Shown here piece after piece: positions 18,118 through 26,053 of a stretch of DNA of 64,000 nt; the first letter of the stretch is position 1, and each line of letters begins with the position of its first letter. The notes beneath the pieces were generated by a model. That model worked only from the letters and a program-made list of their open reading frames with translations, did no database searches and had not been told where the DNA came from. The stretch comes from GCA-003244245 sp963822695 (GTDB lineage Bacteria; Actinomycetota; Actinomycetes; Mycobacteriales; Pseudonocardiaceae), in the NCBI GenBank assembly GCA_963822695.1, contig CAWGJH010000011.1, positions 1 through 64,000 on the forward strand, written 5' to 3'. The position numbers and the translations under genes are program-made.

Positions 18118-19023
18118 CTATGACGCGGCAGCGCCGACCAAGCCTGCCAATACACCGGCTCCGGCGGTGACTACCGCAGGGACCGTGGAGTATGAGTCTG
18201 CCGACGCGGAGGCCAGCACTACCACCACGTAGCGCAAATCCGTCCCGACCAGGCCAGTGCTGTTCATCACCGCCTGAGAGCCGCTGGTTCCCCAGCCCTG
18301 CTTGATAGCCCAGGTGGTGTGCGGCATCCCGTCCGGAATGCCGAAATACTGATTGAAGCCGTCCGCGGCAATCGGTGGGGCGCCAGCGAGCGCACCGAGC
18401 ACGAGGTCCCGGTCGGGGGTGGGTAACTGATCGGTGATATAGCGATACACCGTCACCATGTCCTGCGATGTGATTTTCGTGTCGCCCCACTCACCGGGAT
18501 CGTCAGCCCGCTGGGTGCCAGTGAGCCCGAGCAGGCCGACCATTCTGGTCACGATGGTGGGGCCACCGTCAGCAGTCCACAAGCGGTCCGCGATCTCGTC
18601 GTCGCTGTCAGCGAGCATCTGGTGTAGTTCTTGCTGTGTCGCGTCGTCCGGGATTGCCCAGTTATCCTTGGCCAATGCATCCAACGCGATCAACAACTTG
18701 ACCACCGACATGGAGGCGAATTGCTGGCCGGCGTTCTGACTGGCCAGCACCGTGTCGGTTTGCCGATCGAAGACCTCGAAACCGACCTGGGCATTCGGCA
18801 GCACCGCCTGCATCGCCTGCTGCACCGCTGCCGCCGTGGTGACCTGGTCACCACCGGAGGGGACGGGGTTGTCAACCACCTTCATCGACGCGGCAGGTGG
18901 GGCCTGCGTCGTGCGCCCGGCCACACTCGCATGATGGACAGTTGGTGCGACCGCTGCGGAGGCCAACCCGGCGCCGGCAACGCAGAGTAGTACTGCTGTC
19001 ACCAGTATCAGTAGACGCTTCAC
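18118..19023 (-). CDS. Exported serine hydrolase, class A beta-lactamase-like
   Basis: 301 residues with a clear signal peptide ('KRLLILVTAVLLCVAGAGLA', cut near residue 24). The active-site SxxK is Ser106-Val-Val-Lys109 in 'ASMSVVKLL'; an SDN-like 'ADSDDEIADRLW' and a KTG-like 'AIKQGWGTSG' follow. The KTG triad is changed to KQG and SDN to SDD, so it may not hydrolyse beta-lactams. Proteins of this type in actinomycetes are often annotated simply as serine hydrolases or beta-lactamase-related. It is probably secreted or lipid-free in the envelope. No partner gene is nearby. Confidence 0.75.
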   Translation of the reverse strand: MKRLLILVTAVLLCVAGAGLASAAVAPTVHHASVAGRTTQAPPAASMKVVDNPVPSGGDQVTTAAAVQQAMQAVLPNAQVGFEVFDRQTDTVLASQNAGQQFASMSVVKLLIALDALAKDNWAIPDDATQQELHQMLADSDDEIADRLWTADGGPTIVTRMVGLLGLTGTQRADDPGEWGDTKITSQDMVTVYRYITDQLPTPDRDLVLGALAGAPPIAADGFNQYFGIPDGMPHTTWAIKQGWGTSGSQAVMNSTGLVGTDLRYVVVVLASASADSYSTVPAVVTAGAGVLAGLVGAAAS

Positions 19024-19132
19024 GTCCGTTGAATCGCGGCGCTGGGCTCATTTTTTACGCTACCCACAGAATTCTCGGGGAATCTTCAGGAAAATTTCAG
19101 GTTTTCCTTTTCCGGTACGGTTTCGCCGAGGA

Positions 19133-19601
19133 TTAAAAAACGAATGGGGAGTTGGTGATCTGATTGACAGTGGTGTATAGCTGGTCGTGGTGTCGGGTGG
19201 GTACCACCCAGGTGGATGACCGTGTACCTACCTGTGAAGTTGCCACGGCAAGCGCCTGCACGACCCGAAACTCCGGGGAATCGGCCGATTGCGGATCGAC
19301 TTCGATCACCAGCGCCGTCCGGATGAACGGCGGCATGAGCCTGCCCAGCCGAAACCCGACGAGCGTTGTTCATATCGGTCGCGTCATATGATTTCGCCGT
19401 TTCCTTGAGATTCTGGCCGACGAAACCGAATAGTGCCGCAGCGTCGAGCATTGTCTTGGTGGCCGCATCGGTGACCTGGACCAACGCACCGGAGACGGCC
19501 GGATGTCCAGCGGAACTCACCATGCCCACGAGCGTCTGGGCGAGATCCGTGGCAGCGGTCTTGGCGGCATCAACCAGCCCTAGGGAAGTATTCCGGGTCA
19601 C
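19133..19601 (-). pseudogene. Type VII secretion-target-like fragment running into a second frame
   Basis: Residues from about 19590 to 19360 read 'LGLVDAAKTAATDLAQTLVG' through 'GQNLKETAKSYDATDMNNA', a short all-helical protein of the WXG100/EspC-like kind that ends in a Y-x-x-T-D element. After that the coding character moves to another frame (19133-19336, 'RTALVIEVDPQSADSPEFRV', 'TRHHDQLYTTVNQITNS'). This means either two overlapping small genes or a frameshift. The front is fused to the relic of a ligase gene, so both are treated as remnants of a deleted operon. Confidence 0.35.
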
Positions 19602-19869
19602 CGGCCGGGTGCAGGCTCACCTGCGGAAGCTGGTGAGCCTGCGGGGTGTAGTGGGCGAACTCGCTTTTCAGCCGGCGGAGCTGACCGGCGATCGACTGCG
19701 CGATCCGATGCCGGATCGCCTCGGTGCCGGCCACCCCCGGCGCCAGCTCGACCGCGAGCACGTTCTTGAGGAACGGCGGGTACCCGAGCAACACCACCTG
19801 CTGGAACCGCAGACCCAGCGCGATGATCACCCGCAGGATCTCCTCAACATCACCACCAGGCATGAGCAC
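19570..19869 (-). pseudogene. PaaK-like adenylate-forming ligase relic with internal deletion
   Basis: The frame begins with 'LMPGGDVEEILRVIIALGLR' and 'VVLLGYPPFLKNVL', like the middle of phenylacetate-CoA ligase-related proteins. It then jumps to a C-terminal segment 'IAGQLRRLKSEFAHYTPQAH' and 'VSLHPAGDPEYFP', typical of the end of the same family. Most of the catalytic part between them is missing and no start is present, so it is a truncated, internally deleted copy. Confidence 0.45.
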
Positions 19870-20012
19870 CGTGATCGGGTAGCCCCTGACTGCCAGGTGC
19901 CGGCAGCTTCTCGCCCAGCGCCATGATCCTGCCTTCCACCCTTCACGCTATTCCTACTCATCGACGGGAACTCCCCTGGCCGCGGCGGTGTTACCGGATG
20001 GACACTGGATGC

Positions 20013-20633
20013 ATGACGGAGATCACTTCAGAGGCGCAACTGCGGGAACTCGTCGGCGAGCCGCTCCCCCGAGTTGCCGCCAAGGACCGGCCTGCCCTAC
20101 ACGAGTACGACAAGCAGTGGCTCGCCAACTCTCCGTTCTGCCTCATTGCCACCTCGAGTGCGGACGGCAGCTGCGACGTCTCGCCCAAGGGCGACCCGCC
20201 GGGCTTCACTCTCGTGCTCGACGACACAACCATCGCCATCCCTGAGCGACCCGGCAATCGCCGTGCCGACGGCTTCCGGAACATCCTGGCCAACCCGCAC
20301 GTCGGCCTGATCTACCTCGTTCCCGGACGAGGCGACACCTTGCGGATCAACGGCAGAGCACGTCTGGTGCGCGATGCCCCCTTCTTCACTCAGATGACGG
20401 TCAAGGGGCACCGGCCACTGTTGGCGCTCATCGTCGAGATCGACCAGGTGTTCTACCATTGCCCGAAGGCGTTCCTGCGCTCGAACCTGTGGCAGCCGGC
20501 CACGTGGGACGCGGAGGCGGTGCCATCCCGCGCTCAGATCGTCCAGCGCCTGGAACGACCGGATGAGACGCTGGAGGACCTGCAGGGGTACTACGGCCCC
20601 GCGTACGCCACCCGTCTCTACCAGACCAGCTGA
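20013..20633 (+). CDS. PPOX-class flavoprotein (pyridoxamine 5'-phosphate oxidase family)
   Basis: The ATG at 20013 gives 206 residues; upstream in-frame starts add an unconserved tail. The split-barrel FMN-binding fold is shown by 'FCLIATSSADGSCDVSPKGD', 'TIAIPERPGNRRADGFRNIL' and 'NPHVGLIYLVPGRGDTLRIN'. This belongs to the MSMEG_1061-type FMN-dependent group, whose members bind FMN or F420 and reduce unknown substrates. The C-terminal 'YHCPKAFLRSNLWQPATW' is also typical of that group. It stands alone with relics on both sides. Confidence 0.87.
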   Translation: MTEITSEAQLRELVGEPLPRVAAKDRPALHEYDKQWLANSPFCLIATSSADGSCDVSPKGDPPGFTLVLDDTTIAIPERPGNRRADGFRNILANPHVGLIYLVPGRGDTLRINGRARLVRDAPFFTQMTVKGHRPLLALIVEIDQVFYHCPKAFLRSNLWQPATWDAEAVPSRAQIVQRLERPDETLEDLQGYYGPAYATRLYQTS

Positions 20634-20977
20634 GCTGAGGCGCCGCCAAGACCGTCCGGGGACTCTGCGACGGATCCTGGAGGGCTGCGATGGTCGGCAA
20701 CCGATGCCGGATAGCGATGGACCTGGCCGGAAGGTCAGCCTCGCGCCGCAGCCGGCATTGGATCTCGTCAACAGTACGTGCGGCCGGGCCGGTGGGATGG
20801 TGGTTGCCATGCTGGTGGCGGTGGTGCCACCACGCGACGGTCTCCAAGACGCCCCGGCGGTGGCTGAAGGCCAGGCCGCCGAGCGTTCTGCCCTGCGTAC
20901 CCCGCCAGCCCTGGCCAGGTCTGGTGTGCGCGCTGTTGTCACGCCGACTCCACGAACCGATCACCCTGGCATCCTTG
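20634..20977 (+). other. Gap without a recognisable gene
   Basis: Open frames exist on both strands, but their products are Arg/Pro/Trp-rich and low in normal protein features. The stretch probably carries decayed sequence of the regulator whose tail follows. Confidence 0.3.
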
Positions 20978-21214
20978 GGTGGCAGACAAGCGCTGGTGCG
21001 CTCTACGTTCCTGGCCCGGGTGCGCCTCGGTGAGTTGGACGGTGCGTGCCGAGCTGCCAACGAAGCGGGTGGATTGCTGCGACAGCGCGACTCGCAGCAC
21101 CTGTGGACCCGACTGGGTGAGTTCCGGAAATCCGTCCAGCCGTACGCCGCCACGGCGCAGGTCAAGGATTTCGACGCCACGTTCGGCGATCTGATCCGCA
21201 CCGCATCACCCTGA
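20978..21214 (+). pseudogene. C-terminal tail of a TPR-containing regulator
   Basis: Only the last 78 codons look like protein: 'STFLARVRLGELDGACRAAN' followed by 'LWTRLGEFRKSVQPYAATAQ'. This resembles the C-terminal TPR-like helices of actinobacterial XRE-type regulators. The HTH part and a start with a ribosome binding site are missing. Confidence 0.4.
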
Positions 21215-21235
21215 TCCGATCACGGCCCGCGATGA

Positions 21236-22915
21236 TCAGGTGTTCCGGGGTGAAGCGTCAACCCCGACGTTGACCCGCGCGTCGGTGTGCCGGGTTGTGC
21301 TGCCGGTGACGGCTGTGACGGGCGCGGCTGCCTGCCGGGGCGGGGCGACGCCCGCCGGAGCCGCAGGCCCGGCTCGCAGCCATAGTGCCATGAGCGCCCC
21401 CAGTGCGCTGAGCCCCGCGGAGATCAGAAACAGGTCGTCCATCGCCCCGATGTTCGCCCGAATCTGCGTGCTCATATAGGTGAGATACCCACCCAACGTG
21501 GGCGGGGCGGCCGGGCCGAGGTTGGGGGGTGGGGTGTTCGCGGGTATCAATGCGGCGCGTCCGGCCAGCTGCTGGACAGACTGGGCAGTATAGATCGCGG
21601 TGAGCACGGCCACCCCGAGCGCACCCCCGACCCGCTGCACGACGTTGTTGAACGCGCTGCCGGTGTTGACCTGGGCCACCGGCAGGACTGCGAGACCCGC
21701 GGCAAAGATCGGCATCATGGCAATCCCCAGACCGACGCCTAGCCCCATCATCAACCACATGACCTGCCCGCGGGAGGTGTCGAGGGTGATCGTGCGCAAC
21801 GCATAGATATCAACGGCCATGATCGCCAAGCCGATGGCCGCCGGCCAGCGGGGACCGATGCGGTCATAAATCCGCCCGGCGATAGGCATCAACACCGCCA
21901 TCACGAGCGCCTGCGGCAGCAGGGCGAGCCCGCTCTCGAACGCCCCCCATCCCTGGTCCAGCTGCAGGAACTGCGGGATGTAGACCAGCACCGTGGTCAG
22001 CAAGACCATCACCACCGCGATCAACAGCAGTGATTGGGTGAACTCTCGGTACCGGAATATCCGGATATCCAGTAACGGGTCGGCGACCTCGAGCTCGATC
22101 ACCACGAACAGCGCCAGGCTCAGCACGCCGAAGGTGAACAGACCCAGGATCCGGTAGGAATTCCACCCCCAGTCCGGGCCCTTCGACGTCGCCAGCAGCA
22201 GCGCGAACAACCCACCGCCCACGGTGAGGAAACCCAGCACGTCGAACCGCCGCTGGGCGTGCCCCGGAAATGCCGGTAACACCAGCGCCGCGGCCACCGC
22301 ACCCAGGATCCCGATCGGCACGTTGATGTAGAAGATCAGCGGCCAGCTCTGGTACTGGACCAGATACCCGCCCAAGACCGGCCCGACCGCCGGGGCAACC
22401 ACGACCCCTAGGCCATACAGGCCCATCGCAGCGCCAAGCCGCTCTCGCGGCACGATCCGGAACAAGATCGACAGTGTGATGACCGGAAGAATGCCACCCG
22501 GGATCGCCTGCACGATCCGGAAGGCCACCAGGCTGTTCAAGCTTCCGGCCAGCCCGCACAGCGCCGACCCGGCGGCGAACATCAGCAGCGACAGATTGTA
22601 CACCCGGGTCAGCCCGAAGCGGTCCCCCAGCCATGCGGTGACCGGCACCACCACGCCCAGCATCAGCGTATACCCCGTGACCACCCACTGTGAGTCCTCG
22701 ACGGTCACTCCGAACTGCTTCTGGATAGCAGGCAGGGCCACCGTGACGATGCTGGTATCCAGGACCGACACGAACGTCCCGACAACCAGCACCGCCAGCG
22801 GCAAGCCCCAGCCTCCACCGGAGGCCGGGTTCCCGATGGAACCAGATCCACCACCTGCCGGCTGGGCGGCGGCCCCGTTGTCGCTTACCGCCGGCTCCGT
22901 CGCTGGGCGAGTCAT
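21236..22915 (-). CDS. DHA2-family multidrug efflux MFS transporter (EmrB/QacA-like)
   Basis: 559 residues with about fourteen membrane helices, as in the DHA2 drug:H+ antiporter family. Motif C-like 'GLYGLGVVVAPAVGPVLGGY', motif A-like 'LGDRFGLTRVYN', and the first-helix 'LDTSIVTVALPAI' are present. Both N- and C-termini are cytoplasmic and low complexity. It is divergent from a TetR regulator gene, and an EmrA/HlyD-like adaptor follows that regulator, giving a complete drug-responsive pump set. Substrate cannot be inferred. Expression is probably repressed by the TetR protein through the inverted repeat at 22942-23009. Confidence 0.92.
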   Translation of the reverse strand: MTRPATEPAVSDNGAAAQPAGGGSGSIGNPASGGGWGLPLAVLVVGTFVSVLDTSIVTVALPAIQKQFGVTVEDSQWVVTGYTLMLGVVVPVTAWLGDRFGLTRVYNLSLLMFAAGSALCGLAGSLNSLVAFRIVQAIPGGILPVITLSILFRIVPRERLGAAMGLYGLGVVVAPAVGPVLGGYLVQYQSWPLIFYINVPIGILGAVAAALVLPAFPGHAQRRFDVLGFLTVGGGLFALLLATSKGPDWGWNSYRILGLFTFGVLSLALFVVIELEVADPLLDIRIFRYREFTQSLLLIAVVMVLLTTVLVYIPQFLQLDQGWGAFESGLALLPQALVMAVLMPIAGRIYDRIGPRWPAAIGLAIMAVDIYALRTITLDTSRGQVMWLMMGLGVGLGIAMMPIFAAGLAVLPVAQVNTGSAFNNVVQRVGGALGVAVLTAIYTAQSVQQLAGRAALIPANTPPPNLGPAAPPTLGGYLTYMSTQIRANIGAMDDLFLISAGLSALGALMALWLRAGPAAPAGVAPPRQAAAPVTAVTGSTTRHTDARVNVGVDASPRNT

Positions 22916-22941
22916 ACCACCACTGTGCCATCAGAACGCCG

Positions 22942-23009
22942 CGTGCTCTACTCTGTGCTACTGCTTCTACCGCTTTGACTCAGGACATCTTGGTGTTACC
23001 TAGAGCACG
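22942..23009 (+). promoter_or_regulatory. Divergent promoter region with 9-bp inverted repeat (TetR operator candidate)
   Basis: CGTGCTCTA (22942-22950) is the exact inverse of TAGAGCACG (23001-23009), with 50 bases between. A possible rightward promoter, TTGACT (22975-22980) then TACCTA (22997-23002) with a 16-base spacer, touches the right half-site. The position between efflux pump and TetR genes fits autoregulated repression. Confidence 0.45.
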
Positions 23010-23022
23010 AGAGGTGTGGACG

Positions 23023-23646
23023 GTGAGCAGCGTGGGTGAGGCTTGCGAGCCTGTGAAGGTTGCGGTTGACCACCGCAAGGGGCCTCGACGCCGCGGTGAC
23101 GCGCTCTACGCGGCGATCTTCGAAGCTACTCTCGAGGAGTTGACCGCGGTGGGCTACGCCGAGTTGAAGATGGAGCACGTGGCCCACCGCGCCCGAGCCA
23201 GCAAGGGATCCCTGTACCGGCGCTGGTCCAGCCGCGCCGAGTTGGTCGCCGATGCGGTCCACCACACCTGTCCCGACTGGGGTGAGCCACCCGACACAGG
23301 CAACGTGTACGAGGACATCCTCAGCTGCCTGCGCGCAACCGCCACTCTCCTTAACGGCCCCTCCGGCGAGGCGGTCCGCGGTCTGATGGCCGAGACCATC
23401 CGAGATCCCGAGCTCATGGAGGTCATCCGGATCCGCTTCATCGACCCCGCCGTCGAGCGGTTTCTCGACGTGCTCCGGCGAGGCGCCACCCGTGGCGAAG
23501 TCCGCGCTACGGCGCTCACCCCCCGCATCGCCAGCGTCGGTCCCGACCTGCTACGCCAGCACTTCCTGGTGCACCGCCCCCCGATTCCCGACCGGGTGCT
23601 GATCGAGATCGTCGAGGAGGTGATTCTCCCCCTGATCCGTGCCTAA
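23023..23646 (+). CDS. TetR-family transcriptional regulator of the efflux module
   Basis: The GTG at 23023 is preferred (GAGAGG upstream) over a TTG at 22975 that lies inside the -35-like element; product 207 residues. The N-terminal TetR HTH covers 'GDALYAAIFEATLEELTAVG', 'VAHRARASKGSLYRRWSSRA' and 'ELVADAV'. The rest is an all-helical ligand-binding domain of the TetR_C family with 'LMAETIRDPELMEVIRIRF'. It is divergent from the MFS pump and 84 bases before the adaptor gene, so it most likely represses both and is released by pump substrates. Confidence 0.9.
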   Translation: MSSVGEACEPVKVAVDHRKGPRRRGDALYAAIFEATLEELTAVGYAELKMEHVAHRARASKGSLYRRWSSRAELVADAVHHTCPDWGEPPDTGNVYEDILSCLRATATLLNGPSGEAVRGLMAETIRDPELMEVIRIRFIDPAVERFLDVLRRGATRGEVRATALTPRIASVGPDLLRQHFLVHRPPIPDRVLIEIVEEVILPLIRA

Positions 23647-23730
23647 CCGGCGCACCACATCACATTTCCCAAGTTAAGGTACGGCGCGTAGCCTACGGGG
23701 GGAGGGGGTCCATCACATCCACGGGGAGGT

Positions 23731-24483
23731 GTGAGCGTGGAAGGCCCAGTAACAGCGCCACCCGCGCCAACCAGCCAGCAACCCACCGACGGCACCGCGC
23801 CCGCACCAGCACCAGCACGGCGCCCGCTCAAACGCTCCACCCGCATCGCGCTGATCGTGATCCTGATCCTGGCCCTGATCGCCGGCACCGGCTTCCTCAC
23901 CAGCTACTTCCTCAACGCCCGCAACTACGTCAGCACCGACAACGCCCAGATCGACGGCCAACAGATCCTAATCAACGCCCCCACCGCCGGCACCCTCGTT
24001 GACTGGCGCATCTTCCAAGGCGCCACGATCCAACAAAACCAGGTCGTCGGACGCATCAAAATCCAGGACGGGTTCGCCCAACCCCTCATGAGCATCCACG
24101 CCCCCGCCGAGGGCACCGTCGCGGTCAACAACGGCGTCCCGGGCACCTACGTCACCTCCGGCACCCAACTCGCCATCGCCTACGACCTCACCAAGATCTA
24201 CGTCACCGCCCGCGTCGATGAAACCGACCTCAAAGCGGTCCGCATCGGCCAACTCGTCAACATCTACGTCAACGCCTACCCCAACGCCCACCTCACCGGC
24301 CACGTCCGCGAGATCGAAGGCGGAGCCGCCGCGGTGTTCTCCCTCTTCCCGCAAAGCAACAACAACGGCAGCAACTTCCAAAAAGTCACCCAAGTCATCC
24401 CAGTCAAGATCGGAATCGACGACCCCCAAAACCTCGACCTCGTCCCCGGCATGAACGTCACCGTCTACATCCACAAGCACTGA
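23731..24483 (+). CDS. HlyD/EmrA-family efflux adaptor protein
   Basis: The GTG at 23731 follows GGGGAGG. The product is 250 residues with a Pro-rich cytoplasmic front, one membrane helix ('IALIVILILALIAGTGFL', about 38-58) and an extracytoplasmic barrel-sandwich hybrid. The biotinyl-lipoyl halves read 'YVSTDNAQIDGQQILINAPT' and 'MSIHAPAEGTVAVNN'. A beta-barrel domain follows ('VTARVDETDLKAVRIGQLVN'). The coiled-coil hairpin normally between the lipoyl halves is very short, as in Gram-positive adaptors without an outer-membrane partner. It presumably assists the MFS pump encoded on the other side of the TetR gene. Confidence 0.88.
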   Translation: MSVEGPVTAPPAPTSQQPTDGTAPAPAPARRPLKRSTRIALIVILILALIAGTGFLTSYFLNARNYVSTDNAQIDGQQILINAPTAGTLVDWRIFQGATIQQNQVVGRIKIQDGFAQPLMSIHAPAEGTVAVNNGVPGTYVTSGTQLAIAYDLTKIYVTARVDETDLKAVRIGQLVNIYVNAYPNAHLTGHVREIEGGAAAVFSLFPQSNNNGSNFQKVTQVIPVKIGIDDPQNLDLVPGMNVTVYIHKH

Positions 24484-24619
24484 CCGGGGTCAGCCGGCCA
24501 GCGGGTCGGCGACACCCGTACCGTCACCGCGGCGGGCGCCACGAACAATTCTGGACAGTTGAGCAACAAAAATACACGTCAACAGACACGGCTATGAGCA
24601 ACTACCGGAGGCCTATGTC

Positions 24620-25381
24620 ATGGCAATAGATCCCCCGGGACTAAAGGGGTGCGACTCAGAGCCACCGTTCAGCGCTGGGCGTCGAGAGGCCATCCGAGCA
24701 GTCGCAGTCCGGGCGCGTGCTGCGTCCAAGGTCTCCGCTGCCTCCACTGGCGCAACGGGCAACGTCACCGACCTGCTGGCACGCGCGAGCGACGGCGACC
24801 CGGCGGCCTGGGACGAAGTGATGCGCCGGTACGATAAAGTCGTGTCGACGACAGTGCGGTCTTTTCGACTGCAGGACGCCGACGCTCTCGACTCGGTGCA
24901 GACAACGTGGTTGCGGGTGGACATAGAGCAGCAGGCCATCGAGGCCGATGCCGCGCGGACGCTGTGGCGCCTCGTCGAGGAGTTGTCACCCCGCCAGCGG
25001 ACCCTGCCGCGGGCGCTGTTCATTGACCATCCCCGGCCTTACGCCGAGGTCACTCGCACCGCCGGAATCCCGCCCGGCGCGATCGGACCCACCCGGGCGC
25101 GGGCCTTGCAGCAGCTTCGGGACAGGCTCAACGAACACGGGCTAGGACGGCGGTATGGCGATGAGACCGCGGCCGCGGCCACACCGTGCGCCGCACGAGG
25201 CCCGGTAGCTCGCAGCACTACACAGCCTGCGGCCAACTGGGTGATTAACAGTTCATCGTGTATCAATGCAGCGGCTACTGGCGATCTAATTGTGAGAGTC
25301 AACGTACAGGTAACAAAAAGGTTAAGGTCGTGGCAGCACGTGATGGCTGGCCGCAGCCCACCAGGGGTGCCACAGGCGTAA
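24620..25381 (+). pseudogene. ECF-type sigma factor with in-frame internal deletion
   Basis: The frame is open, but the protein is damaged. Residues about 49-98 match sigma region 2 ('LLARASDGDPAAWDEVMRRY', 'LQDADALDSVQTTWLRV'). The next residues jump to the start of sigma region 4 ('TLWRLVEELSPRQRTLPRAL', 'YAEVTRTAGIPPGAIGPTRA'). The stretch that normally follows TTWLR, with the promoter -10 recognising end of region 2 and the 2-4 linker, is missing. Beyond about residue 185 the sequence is unconserved. It might still act as a decoy, but an inactive relic is more likely. It lies just before the Gly/Trp peptide locus. Confidence 0.55.
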
Positions 25382-25740
25382 GCCCGACCGGGGTCCCTGT
25401 CAGGGTTCCTGGTCAGGAGCCCGGCGGGCGAAGCCAAGCTGGGGTCGCCGGCCATCAGCGAGTAGGGGGGTTTCCACCGATGGAGGGGTCGCCAGTACAG
25501 ACCAACCCAGCATCGCTGGCCTTGGTGATCAACACGAAGTGCTCGCCGGATTACGCTGGCCACGGATAGTTAAATTGGCCGCCACTGTACGGATAACTGC
25601 AAGCGAAAATTGCAAGACTTGCCAGTTCCGCAGGTCGGCTGTTTACCGCTGACAGAGGAACCGCAGTCACCGTCTTCCATGGGAAGAATAAAGTTTCCTG
25701 GGGAGAAGAGAATTTCCTAGGAAAGGAGGAGGGAGAAGAT
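25382..25740 (+). promoter_or_regulatory. Upstream region of the Gly/Trp repeat peptide with strong RBS
   Basis: No gene is seen in these 359 bases. The final stretch is purine-rich and includes AAAGGAGGAGGGAGA at 25721-25735, ending five bases before the ATG. This is a near-ideal and unusually extended Shine-Dalgarno sequence. The region around 25560-25700 is more AT-rich than its surroundings and probably holds the promoter, though no convincing -35/-10 pair was fixed. Confidence 0.4.
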
Positions 25741-25938
25741 ATGAAGGTCACGGAAATCTTCCGGAGCGGCTACACCCCCGAGAAGGAAGGTTACAGCAGC
25801 TGGGGCGGTTGGGGTCACGGCGGCGGCTGGGGTGGCTGGGGCCACGGCGGCGGCTGGGGTGGCTGGGGCCACGGCGGCGGCTGGGGTGGCTGGGGCCACC
25901 GGAGCGGCTGGGGTGGCTGGGGCGGCTGGGGCTGCTAA
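25741..25938 (+). CDS. Gly/Trp/His repeat peptide, putative RiPP-like or exported precursor
   Basis: A 65-residue peptide preceded by a very strong ribosome binding site. Residues 1-20 form a normal, charged leader-like segment ('MKVTEIFRSGYTPEKEGYSS'). Residues 25-60 are four tandem copies of a nine-residue unit, GHGGGWGGW three times and GHRSGWGGW once, and the peptide ends WGGWGC with a single C-terminal Cys. It contains thirteen Trp. Directly downstream are an ABC exporter, an FAD monooxygenase and a ROK kinase. A leader plus repetitive core next to an exporter and an oxidative enzyme is the layout of a ribosomally made, modified peptide; a structural or metal-binding secreted peptide is the alternative. 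No known family was recognised. Confidence 0.75.
   Translation: MKVTEIFRSGYTPEKEGYSSWGGWGHGGGWGGWGHGGGWGGWGHGGGWGGWGHRSGWGGWGGWGC
25813..25920 (+). repeat. Four tandem 27-bp repeats coding for GHGGGWGGW
   Basis: Four in-frame 27-base units at 25813-25839, 25840-25866, 25867-25893 and 25894-25920. Units 2 and 3 are essentially identical (start GGCCACGGCGGC), unit 1 differs by GGTCAC, and unit 4 codes HRS in place of HGG. The minus strand reads as an Ala/Pro repeat that is only a shadow. Confidence 0.85.
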
Positions 25939-26053
25939 CTAGTCACTCAATTGATGATGTGGGCGGTGGCTCTCACTCCGAGTTCACAGCGGTGGGGGTC
26001 ACCGCCCACGCCAAACCCGGCCAGCTAACAAGGATGAGTAGAGCGGAGTACGT

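Noticed and set aside
25717..25899. Ala/Pro repeat protein on the minus strand
   Set aside because: Exact antisense shadow of the Gly/Trp repeat; the plus strand has the strong RBS.
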